From Mobilitalea sp. (GTDB taxonomy: Bacteria; Bacillota_A; Clostridia; Lachnospirales; Lachnospiraceae), in contig JARKQP010000600.1 in NCBI GenBank assembly GCA_029974875.1, positions 1-21,380 on the forward strand: a stretch of DNA of 21,380 bases, given 5' to 3'. Positions within the stretch are counted from its first letter, which is position 1. Every line of letters starts with the position of its first letter. Below are positions 1 through 6,850 of this stretch, one piece after another. The notes beneath the pieces were generated by a model. That model was given only the letters and a program-made list of their open reading frames with translations. It had not been told where the DNA came from and ran no database searches. Position numbers and translations under genes: made by a program.

Positions 1-332
1 GCTTCCCGGATGTCCTCCTGCTCCAGCGGGAATAAAATATAGTGCCGCACCTTCAGGCGGATTCCCTCCATTGCATACTGGGGATGGTTGCTGACCATCA
101 CAAGGGGCAAATCCTTGCCCCACTCCGCCGCCTTTTTTGCAGCGGTCAGCGCCCTTGCATCGTCCACGATAATAAAGACTACCGCAATTTGTTCCGGTGC
201 AGGGTTATAAAGAGGTTCTTCCATACCGTATTGCCGCAGGAGAACCGGTGAATCCTCGCCAAGGCAAGCCCGCAGGTTCCCTTCTACATCATCGCGGCGT
301 TTTCTCTGGTATCCAAGGATCGCAATTTCCAT
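1..332 (-). CDS. Partial response-regulator-like protein with degenerate receiver domain
   Basis: The reading frame opens at 332 behind an AGAGGAGGG ribosome binding site and stays open to the left edge, giving about 110 N-terminal residues. The product begins MEIAILGYQRK and contains VVFIIVDD, LPLVMVSNHPQYAMEGIRL and HYILFPLEQEDI. These match the beta-strand 3 to helix 5 pattern of receiver domains of LytTR/AgrA-type regulators, where the family normally reads SxYxxYAxxA...YLLKP. The receiver is unusual: the N-terminal acidic pair is replaced by Gly-Tyr, and the conserved Lys before Pro is Phe. It is therefore probably a pseudo-receiver that is not phosphorylated in the standard way. The output domain lies outside the window; a LytTR domain is an inference from this resemblance and from the neighbouring system. 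It is transcribed divergently from the surface protein/kinase/regulator operon. Family confidence is moderate. Confidence 0.6.
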   Translation of the reverse strand, partial: MEIAILGYQRKRRDDVEGNLRACLGEDSPVLLRQYGMEEPLYNPAPEQIAVVFIIVDDARALTAAKKAAEWGKDLPLVMVSNHPQYAMEGIRLKVRHYILFPLEQEDIRE

Positions 333-384
333 CCGGGTACCCTCCTCTCTTTTATATGTTTATATATGTTCATGAAAACAAACC

Positions 385-413
385 GTCCGACCTCGTTTCC
401 TTCGAGATCGGAC
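385..413 (-). promoter_or_regulatory. Hairpin in leader of the leftward gene
   Basis: GTCCGA-C-CTCG pairs with CGAG-A-TCGGAC around a TTTCCTT loop: ten base pairs with one internal mismatch. Read leftward it is followed by GGTTTGTTTT. It sits between the predicted leftward -10 (420-425) and the start codon at 332, so it could act as a weak terminator or attenuator in that leader. The function is inferred. Confidence 0.4.
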
Positions 414-419
414 ACCCCG

Positions 420-448
420 ATTTTAGCAGTTTTGTCCCCCGGAATCAA
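420..448 (-). promoter_or_regulatory. Predicted sigma-A promoter for the leftward receiver-like gene
   Basis: On the minus strand TTGATT (443-448) and TAAAAT (420-425) are separated by 17 bp, a good vegetative promoter pair. It lies about 90 bp upstream of the start codon at 332. The proximal direct repeat (455-466) ends 6 bp upstream of its -35. Confidence 0.5.
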
Positions 449-454
449 TAAAAG

Positions 455-486
455 GGGTACGAAATGCATTGAAAGGGTACGAAATG
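455..486. promoter_or_regulatory. Direct repeat, candidate LytTR regulator binding site
   Basis: The 12-mer GGGTACGAAATG occurs exactly twice, at 455-466 and 475-486, a 20-bp period or about two helical turns. LytTR-domain regulators bind pairs of direct repeats spaced by about two turns, usually just upstream of the -35 of the promoter they activate. Here the pair abuts the leftward promoter and lies about 75 bp upstream of the rightward one. The intergenic region holds a LytTR-type operon on one side and a receiver-like gene on the other. Apart from the two promoters, this repeat and the 385-413 hairpin, I see nothing else in 333-681. That LytTR binds here is inferred from spacing and context, not from a consensus match. 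Confidence 0.5.
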
Positions 487-561
487 TAGAAAATCAGCCC
501 GGTTTTTGGCAATTAGGGATTGACAAATTGAATTTTATCGTTCTCCTTTTTGACCCATTAC

Positions 562-590
562 TTGACATTATTCGATTTAGTGAATATGAT
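562..590 (+). promoter_or_regulatory. Predicted sigma-A promoter of the surface protein/kinase operon
   Basis: TTGACA (562-567), a 17-bp spacer and TATGAT (585-590) form a near-consensus promoter. Transcription should start near 597, leaving a leader of about 85 nt before the start codon at 682. Confidence 0.7.
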
Positions 591-681
591 TAAAGTAACA
601 TTTAATGGAATTTTAGGGGATGAATTTATCGAAAAAAGCTGAGGAACCGCAGCAATGCAGCAATGAAGGATGGGTGAGAAT

Positions 682-3090
682 ATGAACAGACGATTTGTGG
701 CGGCAATAACCGCTTTTATCCTACTGTCGACAGTCTGCTTCCCAATTCAGACGGCTTATGCAGACGATACTGACATGGAACAAGAGGGAATTTCCATGCT
801 TCCCGAGGAAGAACCCGGAGCGCAGAATTTTGGAGGGGACGAAGGACAGTCCTTGACCGGGCCGGATACGCCAATTCCTGGGCAACCGGAAGCTGAAGCC
901 GGCTTGTTACAGGAAGCCGGAGCTGATACACAGCAGGAGCCAGAGGATATGCAGCAAGAGCCGGAGGATACACAGCAGGAAGCTCCTCCTCTCGAGGTGT
1001 ACCGCCTCCACATGGACGACACGGACTTACGGCTCCTGACGGTGGGTCAAGACCCGGAAACGCTCCAGCTTCCTGAAACAGCCTATGCCGTCTACGGCCG
1101 TTTTGACGGTGTGGAATGCGAAATACAGTGGCACTATGATACGATTGATCCGCTTACACCGGGACGGCAGCTCCTCACGGGGGATATCCTCCTGCCGGAG
1201 GGCTATGTGTTTGGAGGGGAACCGCTTGTTGCATCTCTTCCTGTGCTGGTCTATGCCCCCGGGGGAGGCCCGCTGGTAAAGATCGCTTCCTGCATCGTTT
1301 CCAACTCCAACATCATTATTCCATTGGGCACAGACAGAGCCGAGCTCCCCGGGTTTTTTACACTCTTTGAGGACAAGGCTTTCCTGATCACAGAAGCACA
1401 GGATATGTTTTTTTGGCCGATAGAGCTGGATTTGGATCGGATCGATCCCAGCGTACTAGGTACATACTATCCCTTCCGCTTAGAGCTGCCGGATGCCCTG
1501 GATCTGGGCAACCTTGCCTTCTATACCTTAAGCGTTCATGTGGTGCCCCAGGACAGAGTAGATTTAAGCGCCATAGGGCTTGATATAACCGGCAGCTATC
1601 TTATACAGTGGCTGTATCCTGCCCAAGACCCTATCCTGTGGGTATCGGTGGATGACGGAGACTGGCACCCTGTTGAAGAATGGCCTGGTGCTGGGATGTA
1701 TAACATTTACGGGCGTTTTGTATATAGCGGCAGTGGTGTGACCGGGCTGGAGCTGGATCCTGATAATTTGTCCACAGGGCATTTCTACCAATTTCAGATA
1801 CAATATGACGGACAGCGATTTTCCAACGTGCTAAACCTGGATCTGGTCAACAATACACTGCCCCGCACCGCCAATGATGTGGGAGGCGACCGCAATGGGG
1901 GCGACCGGGAGGAAAATCCGCCGCTGGGCGGCGGTGGGACGTTTCCCCCGGCGGACAGTACGGAAAATGAGCCTCCAAAGGAGGAAGCGCCAGGAAATGA
2001 TGCGGTACCCGGGAATCCGGAGGGCTCGGATAACGGAGGCCAGACAATTCCCCCGCCAGCAACAGAAATACCTGATAACACCAGTAACCCTACCCCTGGT
2101 CCGGAAAAGCCATCGGAAGGATCCACCTCTTCAAAGCCGGAGGAAACATCGGGAGGCTCTGTCTCTTTAAAGCCGGAGGTGACACCGGAGGGCTCTGCCT
2201 CTTCAAAGACAGGAAAGACAACAGAGGGCTCTGCCTCTTCAAAGGCAGGGAAGACAACGGAGGGCTCTGTCTCTTTAAAGCCAGAGATGACACCGGGTGG
2301 AGCCACCTCTTTAAAGCCGGAGGACACACCGGCCGGCAATGCTTCCGGGTCGAAATCGGAGCAGCCGGCGGGCGCTGTTTTTACGCCTGCGCCAAATGCT
2401 GCCAGTACTGGTGCGGTAAATACTCCCACGCCGCCGGTACAAACGACGCAAGCACCAGCCGATAGAAAGCAGAAAACCTCTCCCACAGCTCCCTCCGAGT
2501 ATACGGATGCACACGGCGTCACCCTGTTCGGAGACCGTCTTTCTGTAATGGCACAGGCAAATCCTGCCTATGTGTCATTTCTGCGGGATGGGCTTCGGGT
2601 TTCGGTTCCTACCTCATACGTGACAGGCCTTGGGCTGACAGCGGCGGACACCTTTACCGTCACCCTGTATCAGCCGGATGGGGACAGCTTTGTCGTGGGT
2701 TTCGCAGTAAACGGCATCCCTCTGACGGAGGAACTGCCGGAAGCCTTTTCCCTTTGCATCCCCTGGAGCGGGGACACAGTTTCCTGTTCTATACAGGGCA
2801 TGGATGCCATCAACGCCTCCCTTGATAAAACCGCAGGTACAGCCGATTTCTCCCTGCGCCTTCCAGGAACCTATTCTTTGATACGGGAGGATATCCAATC
2901 GGTGCCGGTAATCCAGCAATCCACCGGCACGCCATCCCCTCCTCCAAGCATCACAGGCAAGGAAGCAGAGGGTACCGGAGCGCGGGAGCCCTACTCCGAT
3001 TCCTGGATACCCGCCGGCCTTGCAGGTCTGATCGGGCTTGCGGCGGCCTCCGCTTTCCTTTTTTGGAGGAAGAAAGGGGGCAAGCCATGA
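682..3090 (+). CDS. Secreted, membrane-anchored, repeat-rich surface protein
   Basis: This is an 802-residue protein of unknown function. I start it at 682 (MNRRFVAA) rather than at the ATG at 670, because AAGGA at 666-670 overlaps the earlier ATG and is better spaced for 682. Residues 1-27 are a signal peptide with a likely AYA/DD cleavage. An acidic Q/E/P-rich stretch follows, with a 7-residue repeat (DTQQEPE) at about 82-102. Residues about 110-400 look beta-rich, with patterns such as IDPLTPGRQLLTGDI that resemble bacterial Ig-like domains. Six 12-residue repeats (GSxSxKPExTPE type) fill 480-551 as a low-complexity stalk. Another beta-rich segment follows at about 610-740. A membrane helix (about 775-795) and an FWRKKGGKP tail anchor the C-terminus; there is no LPXTG motif. 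Its stop codon overlaps the kinase start, so it may be an accessory receptor or adhesin for that signalling system. Confidence 0.75.
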   Translation: MNRRFVAAITAFILLSTVCFPIQTAYADDTDMEQEGISMLPEEEPGAQNFGGDEGQSLTGPDTPIPGQPEAEAGLLQEAGADTQQEPEDMQQEPEDTQQEAPPLEVYRLHMDDTDLRLLTVGQDPETLQLPETAYAVYGRFDGVECEIQWHYDTIDPLTPGRQLLTGDILLPEGYVFGGEPLVASLPVLVYAPGGGPLVKIASCIVSNSNIIIPLGTDRAELPGFFTLFEDKAFLITEAQDMFFWPIELDLDRIDPSVLGTYYPFRLELPDALDLGNLAFYTLSVHVVPQDRVDLSAIGLDITGSYLIQWLYPAQDPILWVSVDDGDWHPVEEWPGAGMYNIYGRFVYSGSGVTGLELDPDNLSTGHFYQFQIQYDGQRFSNVLNLDLVNNTLPRTANDVGGDRNGGDREENPPLGGGGTFPPADSTENEPPKEEAPGNDAVPGNPEGSDNGGQTIPPPATEIPDNTSNPTPGPEKPSEGSTSSKPEETSGGSVSLKPEVTPEGSASSKTGKTTEGSASSKAGKTTEGSVSLKPEMTPGGATSLKPEDTPAGNASGSKSEQPAGAVFTPAPNAASTGAVNTPTPPVQTTQAPADRKQKTSPTAPSEYTDAHGVTLFGDRLSVMAQANPAYVSFLRDGLRVSVPTSYVTGLGLTAADTFTVTLYQPDGDSFVVGFAVNGIPLTEELPEAFSLCIPWSGDTVSCSIQGMDAINASLDKTAGTADFSLRLPGTYSLIREDIQSVPVIQQSTGTPSPPPSITGKEAEGTGAREPYSDSWIPAGLAGLIGLAAASAFLFWRKKGGKP
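925..984 (+). repeat. 21-bp coding tandem repeat (acidic linker)
   Basis: Units at 925-945 and 946-966 and a partial unit from 967 encode D-T/M-QQEPE. They form an acidic, glutamine-rich linker just after the signal peptide region of the surface protein. Such in-frame repeats can vary in copy number without breaking the frame. Confidence 0.75.
2119..2334 (+). repeat. Six 36-bp coding tandem repeats (Ser/Thr/Pro/Lys stalk)
   Basis: Six in-frame 36-bp units each encode a 12-residue repeat: GSTSSKPEETSG, GSVSLKPEVTPE, GSASSKTGKTTE, GSASSKAGKTTE, GSVSLKPEMTPG, GATSLKPEDTPA. The composition suggests an extended wall-spanning stalk. The repeat also generates a long artefactual open frame on the opposite strand. 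Confidence 0.85.
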
Positions 3091-5066
3091 AGCAAAAAAA
3101 GAGCTGCCGATATCTTTTTTGGGCGGCTCTTTGGCTCGTCCTATTTCTTTTATCCGCTGCTTCGTTTTATCTTCTCCACGAATTCGATAACAAATATACC
3201 GCCAAGGGGCCACAGCCAAAAAGCGGCGTACTGATGCTGGAGGAAAACACCCTTGCCCAGTATCCCGTCCTCTTTCTGGTCAGCGATTGGGAAATCTACC
3301 GGGACAGGCTGCTCACACCGGAGGATTTTGCGGAGAATCCCCCTCTCCCGGATGAGCTTGTCTTTATCGGCCAATACGGCGGTCTGGAGGGGCGGCTGAA
3401 GGAAAATGCCAGCCCCCGCAGTCCCCACGGCAGCGCTACCTACCGGCTGAATATTGCCTTGCCCGCCGAGGGCAGAAGCTATACGCTGGAGCTGCCAGAG
3501 ATCTATTCGGCATATAAGCTTTATATTAATGGTGTACTGATGAAGGAAATGGGCAGTCCCGATCCCGGGAGCTACCGGGCAGAGACAGGCATTGCCTCAG
3601 TGACGGTGCAGGCGGCGGTGCGCATGGAAATCCTCATTGCCGTTTCCGATTACAGCCACTTTTATAGCGGCATGGTCTATCCACCGGCTTTTGGGAAGCC
3701 TTCTGCTGTGGCAGGGCTGATGAATCAGCGCCTAATCCTGCGCACCCTGGTATGTGCAGTGTCTCTATGTATTGGCTTTCTGTATCTGCTTTTGGGCGTA
3801 TTTAGCAGCGCAGGCCGAAAAAAAGATCCCCGAAGCCCCCTGCCCTTCCTCTATGCCTCCCTCTGTCTGGCCTTCACGCTGTACATATGCTATCCGGTGG
3901 TCAAAACGCTATCCCTGGGCGGGCTTGGGCTGTATCATGCCGAAGCCTTCGCTTACTGTGCCATGCTCCTATTAATTTTGTGGATACAGGATAAGCTCAC
4001 CGGCATAGACCGGCGATGGACGGGGATTTCCGCCGCCTTTGGCGTTTTCACCTGTGCCATTGCTTTGGTATTTCCGCTGTTAATGGGGAACAGCTTGAAC
4101 CTGATGACCGCCTATTCCCGCCTGATCGGGGTGTACACCTGGGCATGCGCTATCTATTTGACCGCCGGCGCAGCCTGGTCGCTCCACCACAGAAAAACCT
4201 ACAGCAAGCTGATGCTGACAGGTATGGCCGTGTTCGATGCCGCCCTCGTGATGGACCGTATATATCCCCTATTTGAACCTATCCGCTTTGGCTGGTTTAC
4301 CGAGCTCGCCGGCGGCGTCCTGGTGCTGTGCACCGGCATCGCCATGGCGTTTGAAATTGCCGGCCAGCTCCGGCTGCAGCAGGCGATGGAGGCAAGAGCC
4401 AAAAGCGTCACCAAAATGCTGGAGGTGCAGCGGGCCTATTACCCCATCCTGCTGGAAAAAGAACAGGAAGCAAGAGCCGCCCGCCATGACCTGCGCCACC
4501 ACATCATCATGCTTCGGGAGCTGCTCGAAAACGGGGATATGGCAAAGCTTAAAGCTTATCTTGAAGCCTACAGCGACAAGCGGATTCTAACCGTTCCCAT
4601 GTCCTACTGCCGCCACTACGTCACGGACATGCTCCTGCGGATGTATGCGGGTCTTGCCGCAGAACAGGACATACCCTTCCGGGTGGAGGCAAAGCTGCCT
4701 GAGACACTATCAGTAGACGATGCGGACTTGTGCGTCGTCCTGTCCAACCTCTTGGAAAATGCACTGGAAGCCTCGGCGCTTATACCTGCCCACCAGCGCA
4801 ATATTCTTGTGCGGATCGGGTGCAAACACGGATGGCTGGTGCTTTTGATAGAAAACGAATTTGACGGTCAGGTAAAGACAGAAAACGGACACTTTTTCTC
4901 CCGCAAGCAAAAAGACCGGGAAGGTATCGGACTCGCTTCGGTGGGGATCGTGGCTAGCCGCTACGGCGGCAACGTCCATTTCTATTCCGAGGGAAATACT
5001 TTTTACAGCGAGGTATTTCTCCCCGAGCAGCAGAATATACAAAATACAAAGGAGGCAAAATCATGA
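3087..5066 (+). CDS. Membrane sensor histidine kinase, 7TMR-DISM-like sensor with GHKL ATPase domain
   Basis: This 659-residue sensor kinase probably phosphorylates the LytTR regulator encoded next. I chose the ATG at 3087, which overlaps the upstream stop as ATGA and follows AAAGGGGG, over an in-frame start at 3063. A first membrane helix lies at about 9-30. An extracellular beta-rich region follows (about 40-205, including YTLELPEIYSAYKLYINGV), which resembles the jelly-roll sensor of 7TMR-DISM proteins. Several more membrane helices span about 215-425. The cytoplasmic part starts with a linker and the H-box ARHDLRHH, with His467 as the phosphate acceptor. It continues with the N-box LSNLLENALEAS (about 552-563), the motif IENEFDG (588-594) and the G-box REGIGLASVG (about 611-620), all typical of the AgrC/LytS-like GHKL group. 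It overlaps the next gene by four bases. The ligand is unknown; the upstream surface protein is a candidate partner. Confidence 0.85.
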   Translation: MKQKKSCRYLFWAALWLVLFLLSAASFYLLHEFDNKYTAKGPQPKSGVLMLEENTLAQYPVLFLVSDWEIYRDRLLTPEDFAENPPLPDELVFIGQYGGLEGRLKENASPRSPHGSATYRLNIALPAEGRSYTLELPEIYSAYKLYINGVLMKEMGSPDPGSYRAETGIASVTVQAAVRMEILIAVSDYSHFYSGMVYPPAFGKPSAVAGLMNQRLILRTLVCAVSLCIGFLYLLLGVFSSAGRKKDPRSPLPFLYASLCLAFTLYICYPVVKTLSLGGLGLYHAEAFAYCAMLLLILWIQDKLTGIDRRWTGISAAFGVFTCAIALVFPLLMGNSLNLMTAYSRLIGVYTWACAIYLTAGAAWSLHHRKTYSKLMLTGMAVFDAALVMDRIYPLFEPIRFGWFTELAGGVLVLCTGIAMAFEIAGQLRLQQAMEARAKSVTKMLEVQRAYYPILLEKEQEARAARHDLRHHIIMLRELLENGDMAKLKAYLEAYSDKRILTVPMSYCRHYVTDMLLRMYAGLAAEQDIPFRVEAKLPETLSVDDADLCVVLSNLLENALEASALIPAHQRNILVRIGCKHGWLVLLIENEFDGQVKTENGHFFSRKQKDREGIGLASVGIVASRYGGNVHFYSEGNTFYSEVFLPEQQNIQNTKEAKS

Positions 5067-5779
5067 AAATCGCAATCTGCGAGGATAGAAAGGAAGATGC
5101 AAAAAAGCTGCAAATACTCCTTGGGCGTTACCTGCAGACACAGGGCTTTGCAGCAGAGGTAGACTTTTTCGAAAGCGGAGAAGCCCTCCTGTCCAACTTC
5201 AAACCAGGCAAGTACAGGATCATTTTCATGGACATCTTCATGGCCCCAGGCGGACTGACGGGCATGGACACCGCCCAAAAAATCCACGCCTCTGACGAGG
5301 AAGCCGCCATCATCTTCACCACCACCAGCGAAGACTTTGGTATTGCAGGCTATGACGTGGCAGTCTACTACATCGTCAAGCCGGTAACCGAAACCGACTT
5401 TCTACGAGCCATGAAAAAATGCCAAAAACAGATGGAACGCTATTGCAAAGCCCTAGAAATCATGGTAAACCGCCAACTAATCCCCCTCCGCCTCCACGAC
5501 ATCATCTATGTAGAAGCCCAAAGAAAAAACTGCATCTTCATAACCACCCAAGGAGAGCTCCGCTCAAATATGGTATTTGATACACTAACAGCCACCCTAT
5601 CTGAACTCCCCTTCCTCCGCTGTCACCGCAGCTACATCGTCAACCTCACCCACATACAAAACATACAAGAAATGGATTTCATCACCACCACCTCCCATAA
5701 AATCCCCATCAGCAGAAGCTTCCTCCCAAAAGTACAAAACCAATTCCAACAGTTCCTAAAAAATGAACTAAAAAACTAA
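5063..5779 (+). CDS. LytTR-family DNA-binding response regulator
   Basis: This 238-residue regulator has an N-terminal receiver domain (about 1-120) and a C-terminal LytTR DNA-binding domain (about 135-235). The receiver has the acidic pair in ICEDRKED, the phosphoacceptor Asp57 in YRIIFMDIFM, the Thr/Ser region TTTSEDF and the Lys of YIVKPV, so it looks functional. The LytTR domain shows the hallmark FLRCHRSYIVNLTHI. The start overlaps the kinase stop (ATGA) and follows AAGGAGG at good spacing, so it is the output of the kinase. A plausible target is the direct repeat at 455-486. From about 5400 onward the coding strand becomes very poor in G and rich in C and A, unlike the rest of the operon. 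Confidence 0.9.
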   Translation: MKIAICEDRKEDAKKLQILLGRYLQTQGFAAEVDFFESGEALLSNFKPGKYRIIFMDIFMAPGGLTGMDTAQKIHASDEEAAIIFTTTSEDFGIAGYDVAVYYIVKPVTETDFLRAMKKCQKQMERYCKALEIMVNRQLIPLRLHDIIYVEAQRKNCIFITTQGELRSNMVFDTLTATLSELPFLRCHRSYIVNLTHIQNIQEMDFITTTSHKIPISRSFLPKVQNQFQQFLKNELKN

Positions 5780-5809
5780 AAGCAGCTACCTAAGTCCATA
5801 ACCTATCGC

Positions 5810-5988
5810 GGTCAGGGAGCCAGAGTACACGGTACCGAAATGTATTTCATTTGCCGTTACTTCCGAAGAAAAATGTCCGCTATAGGAAAACATGCTTCTC
5901 TTCGCATGTATTCCTATAGCGGACATTTTCCTTCGGATGTAGAGGCAATGAAATACATTTGGTGCCTGTGTACTCTGGCTCCCTGACC
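5810..5988. repeat. Near-perfect 179-bp palindrome between convergent genes
   Basis: Two arms of about 85 bp run from GGTCAGGGAGCC at 5810 to GGCTCCCTGACC ending at 5988, around a short central loop near 5894-5901 (about TTCTCTTC). They match over nearly their whole length, including AAATGTATTTCATT and AATGTCCGCTATAGGA, with a few mismatches and small indels around 5831-5862. AACCTA occurs at 5800-5805 and again at 5993-5998, each 4 bp outside the arms, which could be a target-site duplication. There is no U-run on either side, so it is not a classical terminator, though such a hairpin could stop or protect both converging transcripts. A palindromic MITE-like element is the other main reading. 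Confidence 0.8.
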
Positions 5989-6016
5989 TCACAACCTACA
6001 TCTCAGTTATATCTTT

Positions 6017-6820
6017 TTACTGCTGCACATCCTTCATACTAAAGCTAATCCTACCCATCTTATCCTGCCCCAGGCAAACCACCTTAACTATATCCCCAAG
6101 CGTAAGCACATCCTCCACATGCTCCACCCTCTGCCTTGAAATCTTCGAGATATGAACCATACCTTCCTTACCAGGCGCGAATTCAATAAATGCACCGAAT
6201 TCCTTGATGCTTACAACCTTACCTGTATAAATCTCACCCTCCACAAAGTCAGTCACAATCATCTTAATAATATCAACCGCCTTCTGTATACTCTCCTTAT
6301 CAACACCACATACAGAAACAGCCCCATCATCCGTGATATCAATCTTAACACCAGTCTGGTCAATAATCGCGTTAATAGTCTTCCCTCTCTGCCCAACAAC
6401 CTCACCAATCTTAGAAGGATCAATCTTAATCTGTACAATCTTCGGTGAATAAGGTCCAACCTCCGGTCTAGGTTCAGAGATCACCGGAGCCATAACCTCA
6501 TCCAAAATATAGGTTCTAGCCTTTTTAGTCTGGTGAATGGCCTTCTCAATAATCTCTCTCGTCAGACCATGGATCTTAATATCCATCTGGATTGCAGTAA
6601 TACCCTTATGGGTACCTGCCACCTTGAAATCCATGTCCCCAAAGAAATCCTCCAGCCCCTGGATATCCGTTAAAAGAATATAATCATCATCTGCCTCGCC
6701 AGTCACAAGACCTACAGAAATACCGGCAACCATTGCCTTAATCGGCACACCTGCTGCCATCAGTGACAGAGTAGAAGCACAAATACTGCCCTGTGAGGTA
6801 GAACCATTGGATTCCAGCAC
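6017..6820 (-). CDS. pnp: PNPase C-terminal fragment (second RNase PH, KH, S1)
   Basis: This frame continues in register after the stop; a GTG at 6820 is the first possible re-start. It encodes the remainder of the second RNase PH core (SICASTLSLMAAGVPI, TDIQGLEDFFGDMDFKVAG), a KH domain (PSKIGEVVGQRGKTINAI) and an S1 domain (YTGKVVSIKEFGAFIEF), ending SFSMKDVQQ. Nothing in it is frameshifted or eroded, which suggests either a very recent mutation or a base-call error. No clear ribosome binding site precedes the GTG, so independent translation is doubtful. Confidence 0.6.
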   Translation of the reverse strand: MLESNGSTSQGSICASTLSLMAAGVPIKAMVAGISVGLVTGEADDDYILLTDIQGLEDFFGDMDFKVAGTHKGITAIQMDIKIHGLTREIIEKAIHQTKKARTYILDEVMAPVISEPRPEVGPYSPKIVQIKIDPSKIGEVVGQRGKTINAIIDQTGVKIDITDDGAVSVCGVDKESIQKAVDIIKMIVTDFVEGEIYTGKVVSIKEFGAFIEFAPGKEGMVHISKISRQRVEHVEDVLTLGDIVKVVCLGQDKMGRISFSMKDVQQ

Positions 6821-6850
6821 CTCAGATACAGTACGGATTGCAAAAGGGAA

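Noticed and set aside
1794..2522. 242-residue open frame on the minus strand, rich in Pro, Ser and Gly
   Set aside because: It mirrors the 36-bp tandem repeats of the surface protein gene on the other strand. It has no ribosome binding site and no recognisable domain.
3000..3090. LPXTG sortase anchor at the end of the surface protein
   Set aside because: No LPXTG-like motif precedes the C-terminal hydrophobic stretch. A plain membrane anchor is the better reading.
2614..3219. 201-residue minus-strand open frame across the surface protein/kinase junction
   Set aside because: It lies antisense to two well-supported genes, shows no domain and is a composition artefact of GC-rich coding DNA.
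5810..5988. Ordinary intrinsic terminator shared by the convergent genes
   Set aside because: The arms are about 85 bp and no U-run follows on either strand. It may still affect transcript ends but is not a standard terminator.
5786..5992. 68-residue minus-strand open frame
   Set aside because: It lies almost wholly inside the large palindrome, so its sequence is dictated by the inverted repeat. No ribosome binding site is present.
6152..6448. 98-residue plus-strand open frame inside pnp
   Set aside because: It is antisense to the conserved KH/S1 coding region, and its Asn/Leu/Thr-rich composition reflects the local lack of G.
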